The notes under the pieces: generated by a model
Told to the model about the DNA's origin: nothing
The model's database searches: none
The model's input: the letters and a program-made list of their open reading frames with translations, nothing else
Assembly (NCBI RefSeq): GCF_031583595.1
Contig: NZ_CP134145.1
Location: forward strand, 3,596,001 to 3,660,000
DNA length: 64,000 nt
Reading direction: 5' to 3'
From: Thalassotalea psychrophila
GTDB taxonomy: Bacteria > Pseudomonadota > Gammaproteobacteria > Enterobacterales > Alteromonadaceae
In this document: one piece after another, positions 49,570 through 58,331 of the stretch
How the letters are laid out: the number at the start of each line of letters is the position of its first letter
How positions within the stretch are numbered: the stretch's first letter is position 1
Translations under genes and position numbers: made by a program

Positions 49570-49643
49570 TTACCATGCAGCGAAACAGGCCACAGGTGTT
49601 GTTGAGGTTACGACATCTATAATAAGTTTTTCTTATCTAGATT

Positions 49644-50684
49644 TTACTGTTTCGTTAAAAACATTGCGTCGCCGTAACTAAAAAATCTGTATTTTTCGGT
49701 GATTGCCACTTTATAAGCATTCATCATATGTTCATAACCAGAAAATGAACTTACTAACATTAATAATGTAGATTCTGATAAATGGAAATTAGTGATTAGG
49801 GCATCGATTAATTGAAATTCATATCCTGGCGTAATAAATATATCGGTATCACCATAAAACTCGCCAAGTTGTTCATTATTGTTAAGTGCATGCTTAGCGG
49901 CACTTTCAAGGGAACGGACAGACGTTGTTCCAACTGCTACAACTTTTTTTCCAGCAGTTCTGGTTGCGACTACTTGCTCCATTACTTCACTACTTACTTC
50001 TACATATTCAGAGTGCATTACGTGATCTGCAATATTATCAACTTTAACTGGCTGAAAAGTGCCAGCTCCAACATGTAATGTAACAAAGGCTAGATTTACA
50101 CCTTTAGCTTTAATTTGCTCAAGTAATTCATTTTCAAAGTGCAGGCCAGCAGTAGGTGCAGCAACAGCACCTGGTTTTTCGTTATAAACGGTTTGATAGC
50201 GTTCACGGTCTGAGTTTTCATCTGGACGGTCTATATAAGGAGGTAATGGCATATGACCAATATCTTCCAATATTTCCAATACTGTTTGGTCACTATGAAA
50301 CTCTAATTCAAATAAAGCATCATGACGAGCAACCATGGTAGCACTCACTTTACCTTCAAGAAGTACTTCATTACCGACTTTCAATGATTTACTAGCTTTT
50401 ACATGTGCTAAAACGCGATGCTGATCTAATACTCTTTCTACCAACACTTCAATTTTTCCACCAGTCGATTTAACGCCGTAAACACGAGCAGGAATAACCC
50501 TAGTATTGTTGAAAACTAACAAATCACCTGGTTCTAACTTATTGATAATTTGATTAAATTTGTGGTGCTCAATATTGCCATTACTACCATCAACCGACAT
50601 TAATCGGCTGGCAGAACGCTCAGCTTGTGGATAACGAGCGATAAGCTCATCAGGTAATTCAAAGGAAAAGTCAGAAACTTTCAT
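49644..50684 (-). CDS. queA: S-adenosylmethionine:tRNA ribosyltransferase-isomerase
   Basis: 346 residues from ATG 50684 (family start [19 protein letters not shown]); a GTG three codons earlier is less likely. Adds the epoxycyclopentane group of queuosine from the ribosyl part of SAM. Blocks include [26 protein letters not shown] and [12 protein letters not shown]. Confidence 0.97.
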   Translation of the reverse strand: MKVSDFSFELPDELIARYPQAERSASRLMSVDGSNGNIEHHKFNQIINKLEPGDLLVFNNTRVIPARVYGVKSTGGKIEVLVERVLDQHRVLAHVKASKSLKVGNEVLLEGKVSATMVARHDALFELEFHSDQTVLEILEDIGHMPLPPYIDRPDENSDRERYQTVYNEKPGAVAAPTAGLHFENELLEQIKAKGVNLAFVTLHVGAGTFQPVKVDNIADHVMHSEYVEVSSEVMEQVVATRTAGKKVVAVGTTSVRSLESAAKHALNNNEQLGEFYGDTDIFITPGYEFQLIDALITNFHLSESTLLMLVSSFSGYEHMMNAYKVAITEKYRFFSYGDAMFLTKQ

Positions 50685-50819
50685 ATTCAGCACTAGTTAG
50701 ATAAAAATAAAAACGCGTAATTTTAGTGCTGAGGCCCAATAATAGCAAGGAAAATGTGCATTACCTGTCTATTGAAGCGATTAAATATAAAAATGAGATA
50801 AAGTCGAATAAATTTTAAA

Positions 50820-50999
50820 TCAGCTATTTACATTAGATTCAGTTGAATCACAGTCGGTCTCACTAGTATCCATAGTTTGACCAAAGAAACTTCCAGGCTT
50901 AGCGTGTGATTGAACGTAATTAATATCTATTTGTACTTTATTATTGTTTTCCTGCTTTTTAAAGCCGGTAATGGCTGAAATGAATTTGAAAAAATTCAT
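50820..50999 (-). CDS. Hypothetical 59-residue protein
   Basis: A short reading frame on the minus strand with ATG 50999 and a strong Shine-Dalgarno, AAGGAG, seven bases upstream. The N-terminus MNFFKFISAITGFKKQ is hydrophobic and basic. The middle KVQIDINYVQSHAKPGSFFG is polar, and the C-terminus is acidic and Ser/Thr-rich (DTSETDCDSTESN). No family was recognised. It lies alone between queA and tRNA-Trp, with its own leader. The ribosome binding site and codon use make it more likely real than chance. Confidence 0.6.
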   Translation of the reverse strand: MNFFKFISAITGFKKQENNNKVQIDINYVQSHAKPGSFFGQTMDTSETDCDSTESNVNS

Positions 51000-51253
51000 A
51001 CTTAAACTCCTTTTAAGTAATTAGTTTGTGCCGCACCTTGTTCAAATATTTTTTAAATTTAGCACTTTTATTATTGTTAAGCATTCATACTAGTTTGTAA
51101 AAATACTATTTTCAAATTTTTATTAACATTTTATTTACAATAAAATACTACTTCACCTTTAATAGAAAAAGTACCGGTTTGGAGTATAGAGGTTTTGCTT
51201 CTGTCAAAGCTGGTGAATTATTAATCGGTTGAACATTTTTATTAAATTATCCC
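51000..51253. other. AT-rich spacer between the small gene and the tRNA-Trp promoter
   Basis: No reading frame of note and no strong hairpin was seen. It must contain the promoter of the 59-residue gene on the minus strand, but no convincing pair of hexamers was identified. Confidence 0.4.
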
Positions 51254-51281
51254 TTTACAGTGAATAAACGATAAGTATAAT
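51254..51281 (+). promoter_or_regulatory. tRNA-Trp promoter
   Basis: TTTACA (51254-51259) and TATAAT (51276-51281) are separated by 16 bases. The tRNA starts 13 bases after the -10. Confidence 0.75.
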
Positions 51282-51294
51282 GCAAAGCCACTGC

Positions 51295-51370
51295 AGGGGT
51301 GTAGTTCCAATGGCAGAACGTCGGATTCCAAATCCGAATGTTGGGAGTTCGAATCTCTCCACCCCTGCCA
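51295..51370 (+). tRNA. trnW: tRNA-Trp (anticodon CCA)
   Basis: 76 bases including an encoded CCA end. The acceptor stem AGGGGTG pairs with the sequence before GCCA, the anticodon arm TCGGATTCCAAATCCGA holds CCA, and the T arm GGGAGTTCGAATCTCTCC is complete. The sequence is close to E. coli trpT. Single gene with its own promoter. Confidence 0.97.
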
Positions 51371-51483
51371 CTTATTTCTTTATCTAGCTTTATCCCATAC
51401 TTAATTAAATTCTCTGGTTATCTTATATTTATCATTGCATCTGTGCATCTGTGCATCCAAATTTTTACACAAAGCCAAAAACT

Positions 51484-51509
51484 AACAAACCGCATCACTG
51501 CGGTTTGTT
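51484..51509 (-). terminator. Terminator of the NSS transporter gene
   Basis: AACAAACCGCA, TCAC, TGCGGTTTGTT is a perfect 11-bp stem, 23 bases after the convergent transporter stop. It could also end the tRNA-Trp transcript. Confidence 0.8.
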
Positions 51510-51531
51510 TAATTAATTTATAGATGTAAAT

Positions 51532-52878
51532 TTACAATGAATGAATAAACACCGTTGCAATGGCTACAGGACAAACAAACTTGGTATACCAAGGCCAAAT
51601 TTTCCAAAAGAAGCTATGTTCAACTTGTTCATTACCCTGTTTAATTTCATCCAGTATTTCTTTTCTACTCCAAATCCAACCAACAAATACACAACATAAC
51701 ATTGCAATAATTGGTTGCCCGTATTCAGTTGCTAACATGGCAACAAAGTCGAGCATGAAATCTAAATTAAAAATAATAAACACACTAATAAAAAATATAA
51801 TAATGCTGATTAAGGTTGTTGCTTTTTCTCGTTGCATGTCGTGGCGTTCAACGGCATAAGATACCGGCCCTTCTAGCATCGAAATAGATGATGTTAGTGC
51901 TGCTACACTCATTAATACAAAAAATGCAAAACCGACAAACAATCCCATAGCGCCCATACCATCAAATAATGCAGGTAAAACGGTAAACACCATACTTGGT
52001 CCAGCAATTAAGGAACCATCGGCGGCAAATATAGCAACTCCTTGATGTTGTGCTACATACATAGCAGGAATAATTAACAAGCCAGCCAAGAATGCAATTG
52101 AAACATCAATTAAAGTAACTTGTGCGCCTAAACTCACTAAATTCTCTTTTTTGGAAATGTATGAGCCATAAATAACCATGACACTAGTACCTAAAGAAAG
52201 AGAAAAGAAAGCCTGACCAAGAGCGCTCACCAACAAGTCAGGATGAAAAACTCGCCTTAAATCAGGATTTAAATAGGCTTGCAATCCTTCTAATGCACCA
52301 TCCAATGTCATTACATATACGATAAGAATAATTAATAGACCGATCAATAATGGCATTAACCTTTTTGACCACTTTTCGATACCGTCTTCTACGCCTTTAC
52401 GAATTATAAAAACCGTCAAAAACATAAATAGCGCAGTAAATATGAGGTTACGAATATTACTTTGGGTAATTACCCAATCAGCAATTTGTTGTAAACCAAC
52501 TAACTGTGCAGCGGGCTCGATTGCGTACGACATCATCCAGCCGGCAATAATCCCGTAAAAACTCAATATCAATGCCGCGCAAATGATACCGCCAAAGCCG
52601 ACTACAAAGGCAAACTTTTTTTGCCAGGCTTTTCTAGACATTTTTTGTAAAGAAGTTACCGCATTAGCCTGGCCATATCGCCCTATTAAAAGCTCAGCCA
52701 TAAATGCAGGATAAGCCAGACTGAAAGCAAGTATGAGATATACTAAAACAAAAGCTGCCCCACCATTGCTAGCTGTTTGTGTAGGGAACCCCCAAATATT
52801 ACCTAAACCTACAGCTGATCCTGCTGCAGCTAAAATAAACCCTAAACGTGAGCTAAACCCACCACGTGCTGTTGCCAT
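51532..52878 (-). CDS. Sodium-dependent transporter, NSS/SNF family
   Basis: 448 residues with about eleven membrane segments. TM1 has the sodium and substrate site GSAVGLGNIWGFPTQTASNGGAAF, and the TM6 region has FFSLSLGTSVMVIYGSYIS. It is related to bacterial LeuT/MhsT-like amino acid transporters. The substrate cannot be read from sequence. Single gene. Confidence 0.9.
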   Translation of the reverse strand: MATARGGFSSRLGFILAAAGSAVGLGNIWGFPTQTASNGGAAFVLVYLILAFSLAYPAFMAELLIGRYGQANAVTSLQKMSRKAWQKKFAFVVGFGGIICAALILSFYGIIAGWMMSYAIEPAAQLVGLQQIADWVITQSNIRNLIFTALFMFLTVFIIRKGVEDGIEKWSKRLMPLLIGLLIILIVYVMTLDGALEGLQAYLNPDLRRVFHPDLLVSALGQAFFSLSLGTSVMVIYGSYISKKENLVSLGAQVTLIDVSIAFLAGLLIIPAMYVAQHQGVAIFAADGSLIAGPSMVFTVLPALFDGMGAMGLFVGFAFFVLMSVAALTSSISMLEGPVSYAVERHDMQREKATTLISIIIFFISVFIIFNLDFMLDFVAMLATEYGQPIIAMLCCVFVGWIWSRKEILDEIKQGNEQVEHSFFWKIWPWYTKFVCPVAIATVFIHSL

Positions 52879-53097
52879 AATAATCCAGTTTTTTTAATTT
52901 TTATAATTTGTGAAAAAATCACTTAGAGGCTAACAATAAAGAAAGATCTGTCTATTAGCAATAAATGCTAACCATTATCATTTGATTAAACTTGTATTGA
53001 TATCCTTACTAAACATATTATGTATTTCCTGTTAACACTGTAAAATCACTTTCCATTAGAGCCGTTGTCGTATTTTAAACACTAATATTTTAAAAAA
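52879..53097. other. Upstream region of the NSS transporter
   Basis: Non-coding, AT-rich. No clear operator, hairpin or small gene was found before the sulfotransferase remnant begins. Confidence 0.35.
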
Positions 53098-53330
53098 ACC
53101 ATTATCATATTGTCGGCCCCCAGATTTGGCAGTACGTTACTATTTGAAACGTTATCTAAAGTAAAAGATATTTGGACAATAGGTGATGAAAGCCATGCGG
53201 TGATTGAGTCCCCCCCTAAGTTTAGTACCGTACTTAGAGGTTTGAATCAAATGCTTTTAGCGCTGATGATGTGGACGATAGGTTAATTCAAAACTTTCAG
53301 GTACTAGCTCTTACAGTTTCAGAGGCATAG
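53098..53330 (+). pseudogene. Sulfotransferase gene remnant, frameshifted
   Basis: One frame reads TIIILSAPRFGSTLLFETLS and on through KDIWTIGDESHAVIESPPKFSTVLRG, the PAPS-binding P-loop region of a sulfotransferase-family protein. It reaches a stop at 53284. From 53241 another frame continues the similarity with FESNAFSADDVDDRLIQNFQVLALTVSEA until a stop at 53328. There is no start codon or Shine-Dalgarno, and only the N-terminal quarter of such a gene is left. The 170 bases that follow, up to yajQ, show no further recognisable coding part. Confidence 0.7.
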
Positions 53331-53498
53331 CTATCGCCTTAAAGTGGAGCTCTTACACTCGTATAACTTTAATTTGTATTGCTGTGCACTCAATCACTGG
53401 CTGAAGTATTTAATATAGCATTACAACCACTCTCGATGGTTTTGCAGCTGAAGCTGTTGAGCTTGCTAAAGTAAAATTGATATTCTGTTATTCAAATT

Positions 53499-53981
53499 CT
53501 AGTCTTTGAAATTGTTAAACTGAAATGATTGCTCTAATTCAGCTTCACGAATTAGTTTCATCACAGCTTGCAGTTCATCACGCTTTTTACCGGTAACTCT
53601 AATTTTATCACCTTGAATAGACGCTTGAACTTTTAATTTACTATCCTTTATAACTTTAACCACTTTCTTAGCAACCGTTTGTTCAACACCAACTTTAAAC
53701 GATACTTTTTGCGAGTATGTTTTGCCTGAATGAACAAAATCACCAACCGTCATTGCTTTAGAGTCAATTTGACGTTTTGATAATTGGGCACGCAACATAT
53801 CCAACATTTGTTGAACTTGAAAATCACCTTCAGCTTTAACCGTTACATCAGGATTTTTATATTCAAATGATGCTTCTACACCACGAAAATCAAAACGAGT
53901 ACTGAGCTCACGATTAGCATTTTCAGTCGCGTTACGTATTTCTTCTAAATCAACTTCAGACACAATATCTAATGAAGGCAT
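53499..53981 (-). CDS. yajQ: YajQ family nucleotide-binding protein (UPF0234)
   Basis: 160 residues. The N-terminus [34 protein letters not shown] and the C-terminus [32 protein letters not shown] are diagnostic. Family members bind nucleotides and, in Xanthomonas and Pseudomonas, cyclic di-GMP. Single gene. Confidence 0.97.
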   Translation of the reverse strand: MPSLDIVSEVDLEEIRNATENANRELSTRFDFRGVEASFEYKNPDVTVKAEGDFQVQQMLDMLRAQLSKRQIDSKAMTVGDFVHSGKTYSQKVSFKVGVEQTVAKKVVKVIKDSKLKVQASIQGDKIRVTGKKRDELQAVMKLIREAELEQSFQFNNFKD

Positions 53982-54117
53982 AATTAAATCTCTTTAAAAC
54001 ATTATTTAGCTATAGGTTAACAAAGCTGTCTTTTAAGGGCTAGGATGATTTTCAAATTCAATCACAAAACTTTAATCAAGCGTGTTAATATGAAAAAAAT
54101 TTATAAAAAATACTGCT

Positions 54118-54471
54118 GTGAATATATCAAATTTTCGTATTTACCTATTAATAGTAATAATATTTAGTTTATTAGCGGTTAACTATACGTTTATCACTAA
54201 AATTTTATATCAATACCATTTACTTGATAAAACAGGACACTTCTTCGGATTTTTTCTACTTACGTGGCTAGTAAACTCATTAATAAAAATTGATTTGAAG
54301 CTCATCATAATTACTTTATGCGTTTATGCCGGTCTGACAGAGGTTGGGCAATCATACTTAGGATTTAGAAGTGGTCAATTTACTGACTTCATCGCCGATG
54401 TATTAGGTTGCTTAACTTATGTATTAATTGTAATTGCCAATAAAAATAAAGCAAAGAAGGAAAGGGTTTGA
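54118..54471 (+). CDS. VanZ-like membrane protein
   Basis: 117 residues from a GTG. Four hydrophobic segments. VanZ-like conserved blocks are LLDKTGHFFGFFLLTWL and LTEVGQSYLGFRSGQFTDFIADVLG. The family is named for teicoplanin resistance, but most members have no known role. The stop overlaps the start of the next gene by four bases. Confidence 0.8.
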   Translation: MNISNFRIYLLIVIIFSLLAVNYTFITKILYQYHLLDKTGHFFGFFLLTWLVNSLIKIDLKLIIITLCVYAGLTEVGQSYLGFRSGQFTDFIADVLGCLTYVLIVIANKNKAKKERV

Positions 54472-55361
54472 AAATATTAATCGTTGGTAGAGGTGCTATG
54501 GGGTTATTATTTTCTCATTACCTTATCGATCATGATATTAGTATAAAATCGCGTACTAACTCAACTTCAACTACATTTTCTTTCACTAACATTAATGGTT
54601 TATCTAAGCAGTGTCATTTTAACTCTGCTTTTGATACAGAAACATCTAATGCAGATTGTATAATCTGCTGTGTAAAATCTTATGACGTTAGTACTGTCAT
54701 TGCTAAGATTGCTCCTTATATAAATAACCAGTGCCCAATAGTTCTCACAAATAATGGCATGGGTGTCATTGAGCAACTCCAACAAAAACTTAACATTACA
54801 AATCCTATTTATGCCTTGTTAACAACGATGGGGGCTAAACGGCTTTCACCTAACCACATAATTCACACAGGGATAGGTAAAAACCAAATGGGTCTTGTGA
54901 GTGGTAGTGCTAATGAAGTTCAAGAAGATCTTATAAATATTTTGAAAAGCTCAATACCATCTTTTACGTATTCAGAACAAATAGTAACTCTCCAATGGCA
55001 AAAATTAGCAATCAATTGTGCGATTAATGCGTTATCAGCGATTAATGATATAAATAATGGTGAATTAAGTAACCTTAATTATAAAAGCACAATAGAAGAT
55101 GTAATAAGAGAATTAATCATTGTTGCCGAGCATGAGGGAGTGCCTCTTAACTTTGATAATTTAATTTGTACTATATACGATGTAATTGATAAAACAGCTA
55201 ATAATAGCTCTTCTATGCGAGAAGATGTTTTGAAAAAACAAGATACTGAAATTGACTTCATTAATGGGTTTATTTATCGGTTAGGGCAAAAACATAAAAT
55301 TGCTACCCCAACCAATGCAAAGCTCTATAAGCAAATTATAGACTTAACTAATTCAATCTAA
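54468..55361 (+). CDS. Ketopantoate reductase-like protein (PanE/ApbA family)
   Basis: 297 residues from a TTG overlapping the vanZ-like stop. The N-terminal Rossmann motif is LIVGRGAMGLLFSHYL. The Lys and Asn of the family active site are in WQKLAINCAINALSAI, and the Glu side in IIVAEHEGVPL. It would reduce 2-dehydropantoate with NADPH for coenzyme A synthesis. The low similarity of the glycine motif and the absence of panB/panC nearby leave open that it is a paralogue. Confidence 0.78.
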   Translation: MKILIVGRGAMGLLFSHYLIDHDISIKSRTNSTSTTFSFTNINGLSKQCHFNSAFDTETSNADCIICCVKSYDVSTVIAKIAPYINNQCPIVLTNNGMGVIEQLQQKLNITNPIYALLTTMGAKRLSPNHIIHTGIGKNQMGLVSGSANEVQEDLINILKSSIPSFTYSEQIVTLQWQKLAINCAINALSAINDINNGELSNLNYKSTIEDVIRELIIVAEHEGVPLNFDNLICTIYDVIDKTANNSSSMREDVLKKQDTEIDFINGFIYRLGQKHKIATPTNAKLYKQIIDLTNSI

Positions 55362-55783
55362 GTACCAATGACCTCTTTCAGCATTGGTAGTAATTTTTGC
55401 TTCAACAACTCAAGCTCATTTGCTTCATAAGGTTTCAACGGTAATTGTCCCCAAATTGGTTTTGGCCAACTAGGATCATTTTTAAAGCGAACGATGTGAT
55501 GAATATGTAATTGCGGAGTCATATTCCCCAAAGCTGCAACATTCATTTTCTCGCCATTAAAGCATTGCATCAAAATTTCAGACACTGCACTTGATTCATT
55601 AAGAAACTGCAATTGATCTTGCCATTCTAATTGATAAATGTCTTTAACATCACTACGACGAGGAACCATAATAAACCAAGGGTAGTTACTATCATTACAA
55701 AGCAATAATCTACATAATGGTAAATTAGCTATTTCTATGCCATCACGTTGTAAATCGCTGTGCAATACAAATTCATCACTCAT
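55358..55783 (-). CDS. HIT family protein
   Basis: 141 residues. Histidine triad in QLHIHHIVRFKNDPSWPKPIWG near residue 93, and an N-terminal SD-LQRDGIEIANLPLCRLLLCND typical of this branch. Nucleotide hydrolase or transferase of unknown substrate. Its end overlaps the panE-like gene by four bases on the opposite strand. Confidence 0.88.
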   Translation of the reverse strand: MSDEFVLHSDLQRDGIEIANLPLCRLLLCNDSNYPWFIMVPRRSDVKDIYQLEWQDQLQFLNESSAVSEILMQCFNGEKMNVAALGNMTPQLHIHHIVRFKNDPSWPKPIWGQLPLKPYEANELELLKQKLLPMLKEVIGT

Positions 55784-55817
55784 TATATTTTCCTATAAAA
55801 TTCTTAATTTAAAAAAA

Positions 55818-56771
55818 TTATTTACCGCTTTTTTTCTTTTTCGGTTTATTTTTACGGCCTCTACCACGCGCTTCTTTTTTAGCTTCACGTTCAGCTATTT
55901 TCTGTGCTTGAAACTCTTCAAAATAAATGTTTTCTTTTTCCACCATTTCAGGTGTTTCAAACGTAATATTACCCAACGTTTTGTCGCGAATTTCATTCAC
56001 TAATATCTCAGATGCTTTATGAAAATCAACATGACCACCACTTCTTACAGCGCCACGCTTACGACCAAGCTCTTCTAAAAACTCGACTTCGTGCTCTGGC
56101 AATTTAGTGATCTTATAACGTTCTTTTAATAGTTCAGGGTAAGCAGTCAATAAATATTCAGCGGCAAAACAGGCTATTTCTTCATGATCAAAAGCCGTAT
56201 CTTTAATACCACCAGAGACAGCAAGACGATAACCACTATTTTCATTAGCAATTTTAGGCCAAAGCATGCCCGGTGTATCATATAAATACACACCGTCTTC
56301 TAAACGGATACGTTGTTGAGCTTTAGTCACCGCTGGCTCATTACCAACTTTAGCTTTTGTTTTACCAACCAGAGTATTAATTAAAGTAGATTTGCCTACA
56401 TTAGGGATCCCCATAATCATCGCATTAATTTGTTTACCTTCCTCATTTTTATTAGGAGCTAATTTTCGAATTAGTGCGGCAATATTTTTAGCACCACTTG
56501 CCTCTTCAGTCGTTAACGCTATAGCTTTAACATTATGCTGAGTATGAAAGTAGTCTAACCATACTTTAGTTAACTCTGGGTCTGCTAAATCACTTTTATT
56601 AAGGATTTTAATAAGTGGTTTATCGCCACGAATTTCAGTGATCATTGGATTTTCACTGCTAAATGGCAATCTTGCATCACAGACTTCAATAACTACATCA
56701 ATTTGATTGATAATTTCTTTGATTTCTTTTTGGGCTTTATGCATATGCCCTGGGAACCAGTTTATTGCCAT
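55818..56771 (-). CDS. ylqF: Ribosome biogenesis GTPase YlqF/RbgA
   Basis: 317 residues. Circularly permuted GTPase: the G4 motif NKSD (KILNKSDLADP) precedes the P-loop GIPNVGKSTLINTLVG and then DTPGMLWP (G3). The Lys-rich C-terminus (KEARGRGRKNKPKKKKSGK) fits ribosome binding. In Bacillus RbgA is needed for 50S maturation. Upstream of the HIT gene. Confidence 0.93.
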   Translation of the reverse strand: MAINWFPGHMHKAQKEIKEIINQIDVVIEVCDARLPFSSENPMITEIRGDKPLIKILNKSDLADPELTKVWLDYFHTQHNVKAIALTTEEASGAKNIAALIRKLAPNKNEEGKQINAMIMGIPNVGKSTLINTLVGKTKAKVGNEPAVTKAQQRIRLEDGVYLYDTPGMLWPKIANENSGYRLAVSGGIKDTAFDHEEIACFAAEYLLTAYPELLKERYKITKLPEHEVEFLEELGRKRGAVRSGGHVDFHKASEILVNEIRDKTLGNITFETPEMVEKENIYFEEFQAQKIAEREAKKEARGRGRKNKPKKKKSGK

Positions 56772-56887
56772 TAGGAAGAATTACTTAGGTATTTGAAAGA
56801 TACTGATATTTTAGCAAGGAAATGGAAAAGAAACGAGGGGAAAGAAAAAGAAGATAGAAGCTACATATTTTCAAATTCCAGAAAGCA

Positions 56888-56923
56888 AAAAGCCCATTCT
56901 ACCTTTCGATAAAATGGGCTTTT
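56888..56923 (-). terminator. Distal terminator of the tRNA array
   Basis: AAAAGCCCATT (56888-56898) and AATGGGCTTTT (56913-56923) form a perfect 11-bp stem. It precedes, in plus coordinates, the tRNA-Arg remnant in the same relation as the other terminators do to intact tRNA genes. Confidence 0.75.
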
Positions 56924-56929
56924 CTAATG

Positions 56930-56947
56930 TGGCGGACGCGGCAGAAG
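56930..56947 (-). pseudogene. Remnant of a tRNA-Arg gene (3' end only)
   Basis: TGGCGGACGCGGCAGAAGT equals the 3' end of the three intact tRNA-Arg copies except for one base; homology then stops. With its own terminator alongside, it looks like a fourth copy that has lost its body. Confidence 0.6.
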
Positions 56948-57015
56948 TTTGATTTATCACCGACTGGCTTTTGTATTAGCGCCAGGTACATATATTGTCC
57001 ATATCACAAAAAGCA

Positions 57016-57041
57016 AAAAACCGATCAAAAGATCGGTTTTT
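57016..57041 (-). terminator. Terminator after tRNA-Arg copy nearest the distal end
   Basis: AAAACCGATC, AAAA, GATCGGTTTT is a perfect 10-bp stem with flanking A and T, seven bases past the tRNA 3' end. Confidence 0.85.
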
Positions 57042-57048
57042 GCAAATG

Positions 57049-57125
57049 TGGCGGACGCGGCAGGAGTCGAACCTGCGACCGCCTGGTTCGTAGCCAGGTA
57101 CTCTATCCAGCTGAGCTACGCGTCC
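57049..57125 (-). tRNA. trnR: tRNA-Arg (anticodon ACG), copy 3 in transcription order
   Basis: 77 bases with encoded CCA. Acceptor GGACGCG/CGCGTCC, D arm GCTCAGCTGGATAGAGT, anticodon arm CCTGGCTACGAACCAGG with ACG, T arm GCAGGTTCGACTCCTGC. Identical in sequence to the copies at 57299 and 57475. Confidence 0.97.
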
Positions 57126-57256
57126 GCGGTTGTTATGATTAAAGTGTTAACGACACTATTGTTACCTCGAACAATACGACTCAATTATTTAGCCACTTTG
57201 AGAGAGTGTAATACTAATTTTCATTGCATTGAATATTAGTATATACAATAAAAGCA

Positions 57257-57292
57257 AAAACCCTATTTTATCTTTCAATAAAACAGGGTTTT
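57257..57292 (-). terminator. Terminator between tRNA-Arg copies
   Basis: AAAACCCT (57257-57264) and AGGGTTTT (57285-57292), with inner partial pairing TATTTTAT/ATAAAAC. Internal sequence TATCTTTCAATAAAA resembles that of the distal terminator, so the units are duplicates. Confidence 0.65.
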
Positions 57293-57298
57293 CTAATG

Positions 57299-57375
57299 TG
57301 GCGGACGCGGCAGGAGTCGAACCTGCGACCGCCTGGTTCGTAGCCAGGTACTCTATCCAGCTGAGCTACGCGTCC
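57299..57375 (-). tRNA. trnR: tRNA-Arg (anticodon ACG), copy 2
   Basis: Same 77-base sequence as the neighbouring copies, lying exactly 250 bases from copy 3. The spacers between copies (57128-57214 and 57378-57460) are also clearly related, so whole units were duplicated. Confidence 0.97.
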
Positions 57376-57474
57376 GCAATTGTATATTTAAAGTGTTAAC
57401 CACACTGTTGTCACCTCGAACAACACGACTCAGATATTTATTCACTTTGAGAAGTGACCACTCCATAAAAGAAG

Positions 57475-57551
57475 TGGCGGACGCGGCAGGAGTCGAACCT
57501 GCGACCGCCTGGTTCGTAGCCAGGTACTCTATCCAGCTGAGCTACGCGTCC
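57475..57551 (-). tRNA. trnR: tRNA-Arg (anticodon ACG), copy 1
   Basis: 77 bases, identical to the other two. It follows tRNA-Ser by 41 bases without an intervening terminator, so both are probably cut from one transcript. Confidence 0.97.
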
Positions 57552-57592
57552 GTGATCTGTCGTAAATTATTATGCCAATCATATAAAATGAA

Positions 57593-57684
57593 TGGCGGTG
57601 AGCGAGAGATTCGAACTCTCGATCGGATTTAACGCCGATACTCCCTTAGCAGGGGAGCGCCTTCGGCCACTCGGCCAGCTCACC
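57593..57684 (-). tRNA. trnS: tRNA-Ser (anticodon GCU)
   Basis: 92 bases with the long variable arm of serine tRNAs and encoded CCA. Acceptor GGTGAGC/GCTCACC, anticodon arm CTCCCCTGCTAAGGGAG with GCU. First intact gene of the array. csrA followed by tRNA-Ser and tRNA-Arg is a common gammaproteobacterial order. Confidence 0.97.
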
Positions 57685-57757
57685 ATAATTCACATACTTA
57701 TTAATGAAGATTCAAGATTTACCTAGCTAAGAATTCCCATAAGTTATACTTACATTT

Positions 57758-57797
57758 CTTAGCACTGGAGCGCCTTCAGCCTCTCGGCCACCTCACC
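57758..57797 (-). pseudogene. Degenerate 5' half of a tRNA-Ser
   Basis: About 40 bases match the 5' half of the intact tRNA-Ser (GGTGAG, GGCCGAG, GGCGCTCC blocks) with several substitutions that break D-stem and anticodon pairing. No 3' half follows. It sits between the promoter and the intact tRNA-Ser. Confidence 0.7.
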
Positions 57798-57807
57798 AAT
57801 GGCGAGC

Positions 57808-57835
57808 ATATTAATGGATTCGAAAAATAAGTCAA
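57808..57835 (-). promoter_or_regulatory. Promoter of the tRNA array
   Basis: On the minus strand TTGACT and TAATAT are separated by 16 bases, followed by a GC-rich stretch (GCTCGCC) near the start site. Transcription would begin about four bases before the decayed tRNA-Ser. The rest of this gap, up to csrA at 58015, is AT-rich and holds a hairpin GCTGATATTT/AAATATCAGC at about 57863-57896 with no T run. Confidence 0.65.
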
Positions 57836-58014
57836 CGGATTTTTTTGTCTTTTTTTCTGTTTGCTGATATTTCAAACAAGATGTTTAAATATCAGCCCAA
57901 TTATATACTGAGTTAATGCTGAAGTTAACATTAAACTAACTTTATTCATTAAATGTATGCAAAAACTTTTAGCAAACTTTTAATGAATTTACTTTGATAT
58001 ATTAATAACGCTAA

Positions 58015-58209
58015 CTACTCGTTACCAACATTATCAGTATTACCTTTTTCAGCTTGTATGCGCATGTAAATTTCTTCACGATGGACAGACACTTCTTTCG
58101 GTGCATTTACACCAATACGGACTTGGTTCCCTTTTACCCCTAAAACGGTAACAGTAACATCGTCACCGACCATAAGAGTTTCACCAACTCTTCTTGTTAA
58201 TATTAGCAT
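58015..58209 (-). CDS. csrA: Carbon storage regulator CsrA
   Basis: 64 residues. The classic N-terminus [47 protein letters not shown] is complete, including the RNA-binding R44-type Arg region (HREEIY). It binds GGA motifs in mRNA leaders and represses or stabilises targets. Lies between lysC and the tRNA array. Confidence 0.98.
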   Translation of the reverse strand: MLILTRRVGETLMVGDDVTVTVLGVKGNQVRIGVNAPKEVSVHREEIYMRIQAEKGNTDNVGNE

Positions 58210-58331
58210 CCATATGCCCTCTTAAATTAGAAATCACTATTATGGTAACAAATCTAGGTTCAATTAATAAACAATTAACTAGATTTTTTCCTTAACATAT
58301 AAGAATTTAGCAAAATTTACAGAAAAAGAGA

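Noticed and set aside
56927..57632. Reading frames on the plus strand across the tRNA-Arg genes (peptides such as GGRGRSRTCDRLVRSQ and ADAAGVEPATAWFVARY)
   Set aside because: These are antisense translations of the tRNA-Arg genes, a well-known annotation artefact; they repeat with each tRNA copy.
57863..57896. Hairpin GCTGATATTT/AAATATCAGC as csrA terminator
   Set aside because: No T run follows on the minus strand; the stem is AT-rich, so termination is not supported.
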